Shown one piece after another: positions 61,703 through 64,000 of a stretch of 64,000 nt of DNA. Each line of letters begins with the position of its first letter. The stretch's first letter is position 1. A model generated the notes under the pieces. That model did no database searches. It had not been told where the DNA came from and saw nothing but the letters and a program-made list of their open reading frames with translations. The DNA comes from Serripes groenlandicus (lineage: Eukaryota; Mollusca; Bivalvia; Cardiida; Cardiidae): positions 116,102,609 to 116,166,608 of the forward strand of contig JASEVX010000001.1 in the NCBI GenBank assembly GCA_031761405.1, written 5' to 3'. The position numbers and the translations under genes were made by a program.

Positions 61703-64000
61703 CCGCCTATGTTGTGGGCCAAACAGGGGCAGGTGAAGCTAAAGGCCAAATTCTGAATCGTCTTGTTGGTATTTCTAATACTGCTCAGATCTTTCTGAAT
61801 AATCAATTGTTTGGTGCTTTGATAGACTCTGGTGCTATGGTTTCTACAATTTCTGAATCTGCTTTTAATTTGTTGCAACCTTCAGTTCAGTTACTTCCAC
61901 TTGACAACTTTGGACTTTCACTTTCTACTGCTGATGGGTCTAAATTGAATTATAAAGGCTATTTGGAATGCAGTCTCAGACTTCCTGATTGTAGTTCTGA
62001 ATATGATGTTCCGATTTTAGTTATACCTGATAGCAAAGTTAGTGACTCTTGCTCTATCATTCTAGGGACAAATGTGATCCGTTTGGTAAGAGACTTAGTT
62101 CATGATACTGATTTGCATGAGGCATGGCAATTAGCATTTGATAGTTTAAATTTTGCTACATATACTGCTAGATTTTCTGGTACTTAGTGTACTACCTTGA
62201 AACCCAATGAAACGGTTACCCTTAATTGTGTTGCTAGAAACATTAACCATAGTATTTCTCAGGTTGTCACGGAGAACCCTGTAGGTGGTAATCCGGGTTA
62301 TATTGTTTGTCCCAGAGTTGTAAAGCTCCGAGAATCTGGTTCTTATTCTAAGATAGCTGTAAGGGTCTGTAATCTAACAGCAAAATATATCACTATCTCT
62401 CCTAAAGCAAAGATTTGCCAACTGTCAGAAGTCACTGTTGTTGACGATTTGGCTTCAGAATTGCCAGACACCCCAAGTCAGAAATCTTCTCCTGCTGAAA
62501 ATTTAGGTGTGAAAATCAATACTGATAGTCTCACACCCAAACAACTGCTTCGGGTTCATGAAGTTCTTGGTAATTGGAAACATGTGTTTTCCAAAGGGCC
62601 AACCGATATTGGTTGCACTGACCTGGTTAGACATAAGATTCTACTTGAGGATCCCAAACCCTTTAAGCAACCTTATCGGAAAATACCTCCTGGTATGTAC
62701 GAGGAGGTTCGTCAACATATTAAGGAGATGCTTGATGCTGGGGTCATCAGAGAGTCAGAAAGTCCTTGGTCAAGCAATGTAGTGCTTGTACGAAAGAAAG
62801 ATGGAAGTCTTTGATTCTGTATTGACTGGCGCCTGTTAAATGCCAAGACCAGAAAAGATGCTTACATGCTCCCTAGGTTCGATGACCTAGTTGATTCTCT
62901 GGTGGGTTCCACCATGTTTAGTAAATTGGATCTCCGTTCAGACTACTGGAATGTTGAGATGGAGGAAGAAGATAAACCCAAAACTGCTTTTAGTGTCGGT
63001 AACCTTGGTTTTTGGGAGTGGAACCGCATGGGATTTGGGTTAACCAATGCCTCAGCAACGTTCCAGAGACTTACTGAACGTTGTATGAGTGATCTTCATC
63101 TCGAAGAATGCTTAGTCTTCTTAGATGACATTCTCATCTTCTCTAAAACATTTGATGAGCATATCAGACGGCTTGAGGCAGTTTTTGCCAAACTTGCTCG
63201 GCATGGTCTCAAGCTCAAGCCATCAAAGTGTGAACTCTTTATGCCTTCTGTCACCTATCTTGGGCATGTTATCTCAGAACAAGGTATCCATACTGATCCT
63301 GAGAAGGTTTCAGCACTCAAAACATGGCCAGTCCCCAAAAGGGTTAAAGAAATGCGCCAATTTCTTGGCTTTGCTGGGTACTATAGGAAATTTATTCCTC
63401 ACTATGCCACCATAGTTGAACCTCTGAATGCTTTGCTCAAAGGACACTGTACACATGGTAAATCCTCTTCTTCAAAGAAAAAGAAGTCCAAAGGTTCTGC
63501 TGTTTGGACTTGGGGTAATTCTGAGCAAATCGCGTTTGAGACTATTATCAAACAGCTCACCTCTGCTCCTATTCTTGCTTTTGCAGACTATTCTTTACCC
63601 TTTACTCTTCACACTGATAGCAGCGGTACTGGCTTAGGCGCCGTCTTGTACCAGAAACACGATGGAAAATATAGGGTTGTTGCCTATGCAAGTCGAGGAC
63701 TCAAGCCAAGTGAAAAGAGATATCCAGCACATAAGTTGGAATTTCTGGCTTTAAAGTGGGCTGTTACGGACAAATTTCATGATTACCTCTATGGTAATAC
63801 CTTCACTGTCGTAACAGATAATAACCCTCTTACCTATGTTCTTACAACTGCCAAGCTTGATGCCACGGGTGACCGTTGGATTGCAGCGTTGGCAAATTAC
63901 AATTTTTCCTTGAGCTATAGGCCTGGAAAATTGAATGTGGATGCCGATGGACTGTCACGCAGACCGCAAGTCTTCTCAGATGTTGTTAAAGCTATTTGCC
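61703..64000 (+). pseudogene. pol: Ty3/gypsy Pol: protease, RT, RNase H (two stops; 3' end outside window)
   Basis: Pol is in the -1 frame relative to the end of gag. Protease: LFGALIDSGAMVSTISESAF with the catalytic DSGA near 61825. An in-frame TAG at 62185-62187 follows. RT starts with a typical HIKEMLDAGVIRESESPWSS fingers block, then an in-frame TGA at 62812-62814 in the KKDGSL motif where Arg is usual. After that come the RT core MGFGLTNASATFQRL and the catalytic FLDDILIFS (63118 on). RNase H shows HTDSSGTGLGAVLY, HKLEFLALKWAV and VVTDNNPLTYV, so all acidic residues are kept. The frame is open to the window end. The second copy-making enzyme set is therefore intact except for the two stops, which points to a fairly young inactivation. 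Confidence 0.88.

Larger units (their letters stand above)
58848..64000 (+). mobile_element. Ty3/gypsy LTR retrotransposon, 5' part (continues past the window)
   Basis: The order is a putative 5' LTR, a long leader, gag, protease, reverse transcriptase and RNase H, which is the Ty3/gypsy order; integrase and 3' LTR would lie beyond 64000. Pol is in one frame but carries two in-frame stops. Gag is split by a frame change. The LTR limits are tentative: a start at TGTAGGAGTGGTCAC (58848) and an end just before a TGGTGACAATGGCGATC primer-site-like sequence at 59302, with a TATA-like ctatatatataat at 59241. Confidence 0.8.

Overview
The window is 64 kb of AT-rich eukaryotic DNA, almost certainly from a mollusc and most likely a bivalve. 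I base this on several tRNA-derived SINEs that share the tail core seen in bivalve SINEs (gcggcgtaaaac followed by caat/caaa repeats), on many short fold-back elements, on a DIRS-type retroelement, and on the very low density of protein-coding sequence. Species cannot be settled from the sequence. One 200-base run of N (48745-48944) marks an assembly gap inside a microsatellite.

Layout. 1-6 kb: gene-free, with two fold-back or TTAA-type miniature elements. 6.0-6.45 kb: a compound CTGT/CT/CA microsatellite. 6.56-10.63 kb: a complete but decayed DIRS-like tyrosine-recombinase retrotransposon with gag-like, RT/RNase H and recombinase regions, inverted termini and the diagnostic internal complementary region. 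11.2-12.3 kb: two reverse-strand SINEs. 18.8 kb: a long near-perfect palindrome. 19.4-23.35 kb (minus strand): a three-exon, multiply disabled pseudogene of the DUF3504/KIAA1958-like family (Crypton-derived tyrosine recombinase), with a larger repeat sitting in its second intron. 26.5-26.9 kb (minus): the only convincing host coding exon, an apparent first exon with an N-myristoylation signal and a canonical splice donor; its product is not recognised. 27.8-37 kb: dispersed repeats, MITEs and a SINE. 37.8-39.5 kb: a 47-bp minisatellite. 40.7-42.2 kb: a 42-bp minisatellite. 42.9-45.2 kb: a nested palindromic MITE and a non-autonomous hAT element with a perfect 8-bp target duplication. 47.1-48.5 kb: an unclassified element with terminal inverted repeats. 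50.2-50.8 kb: a 41-bp minisatellite. 55.6-56.8 kb: a degenerate ~140-bp repeat. 57.9-58.5 kb: a MITE interrupted by a dimeric tRNA-like SINE. 58.8-64 kb: the 5' part of a Ty3/gypsy LTR retrotransposon that runs off the right edge.

There is no operon-like or defence-island organisation. What the window records is layered transposon activity (YR retrotransposon, LTR retrotransposon, hAT, TTAA-type MITEs, fold-back MITEs, SINEs) and tandem-repeat growth around one partial host gene and one dead recombinase-derived gene. Most short open frames are chance frames or translations of repeats. I did not find a credible new multi-gene system; the most informative objects are the DIRS element, the spliced recombinase pseudogene, the orphan myristoylated exon and the nested insertions.
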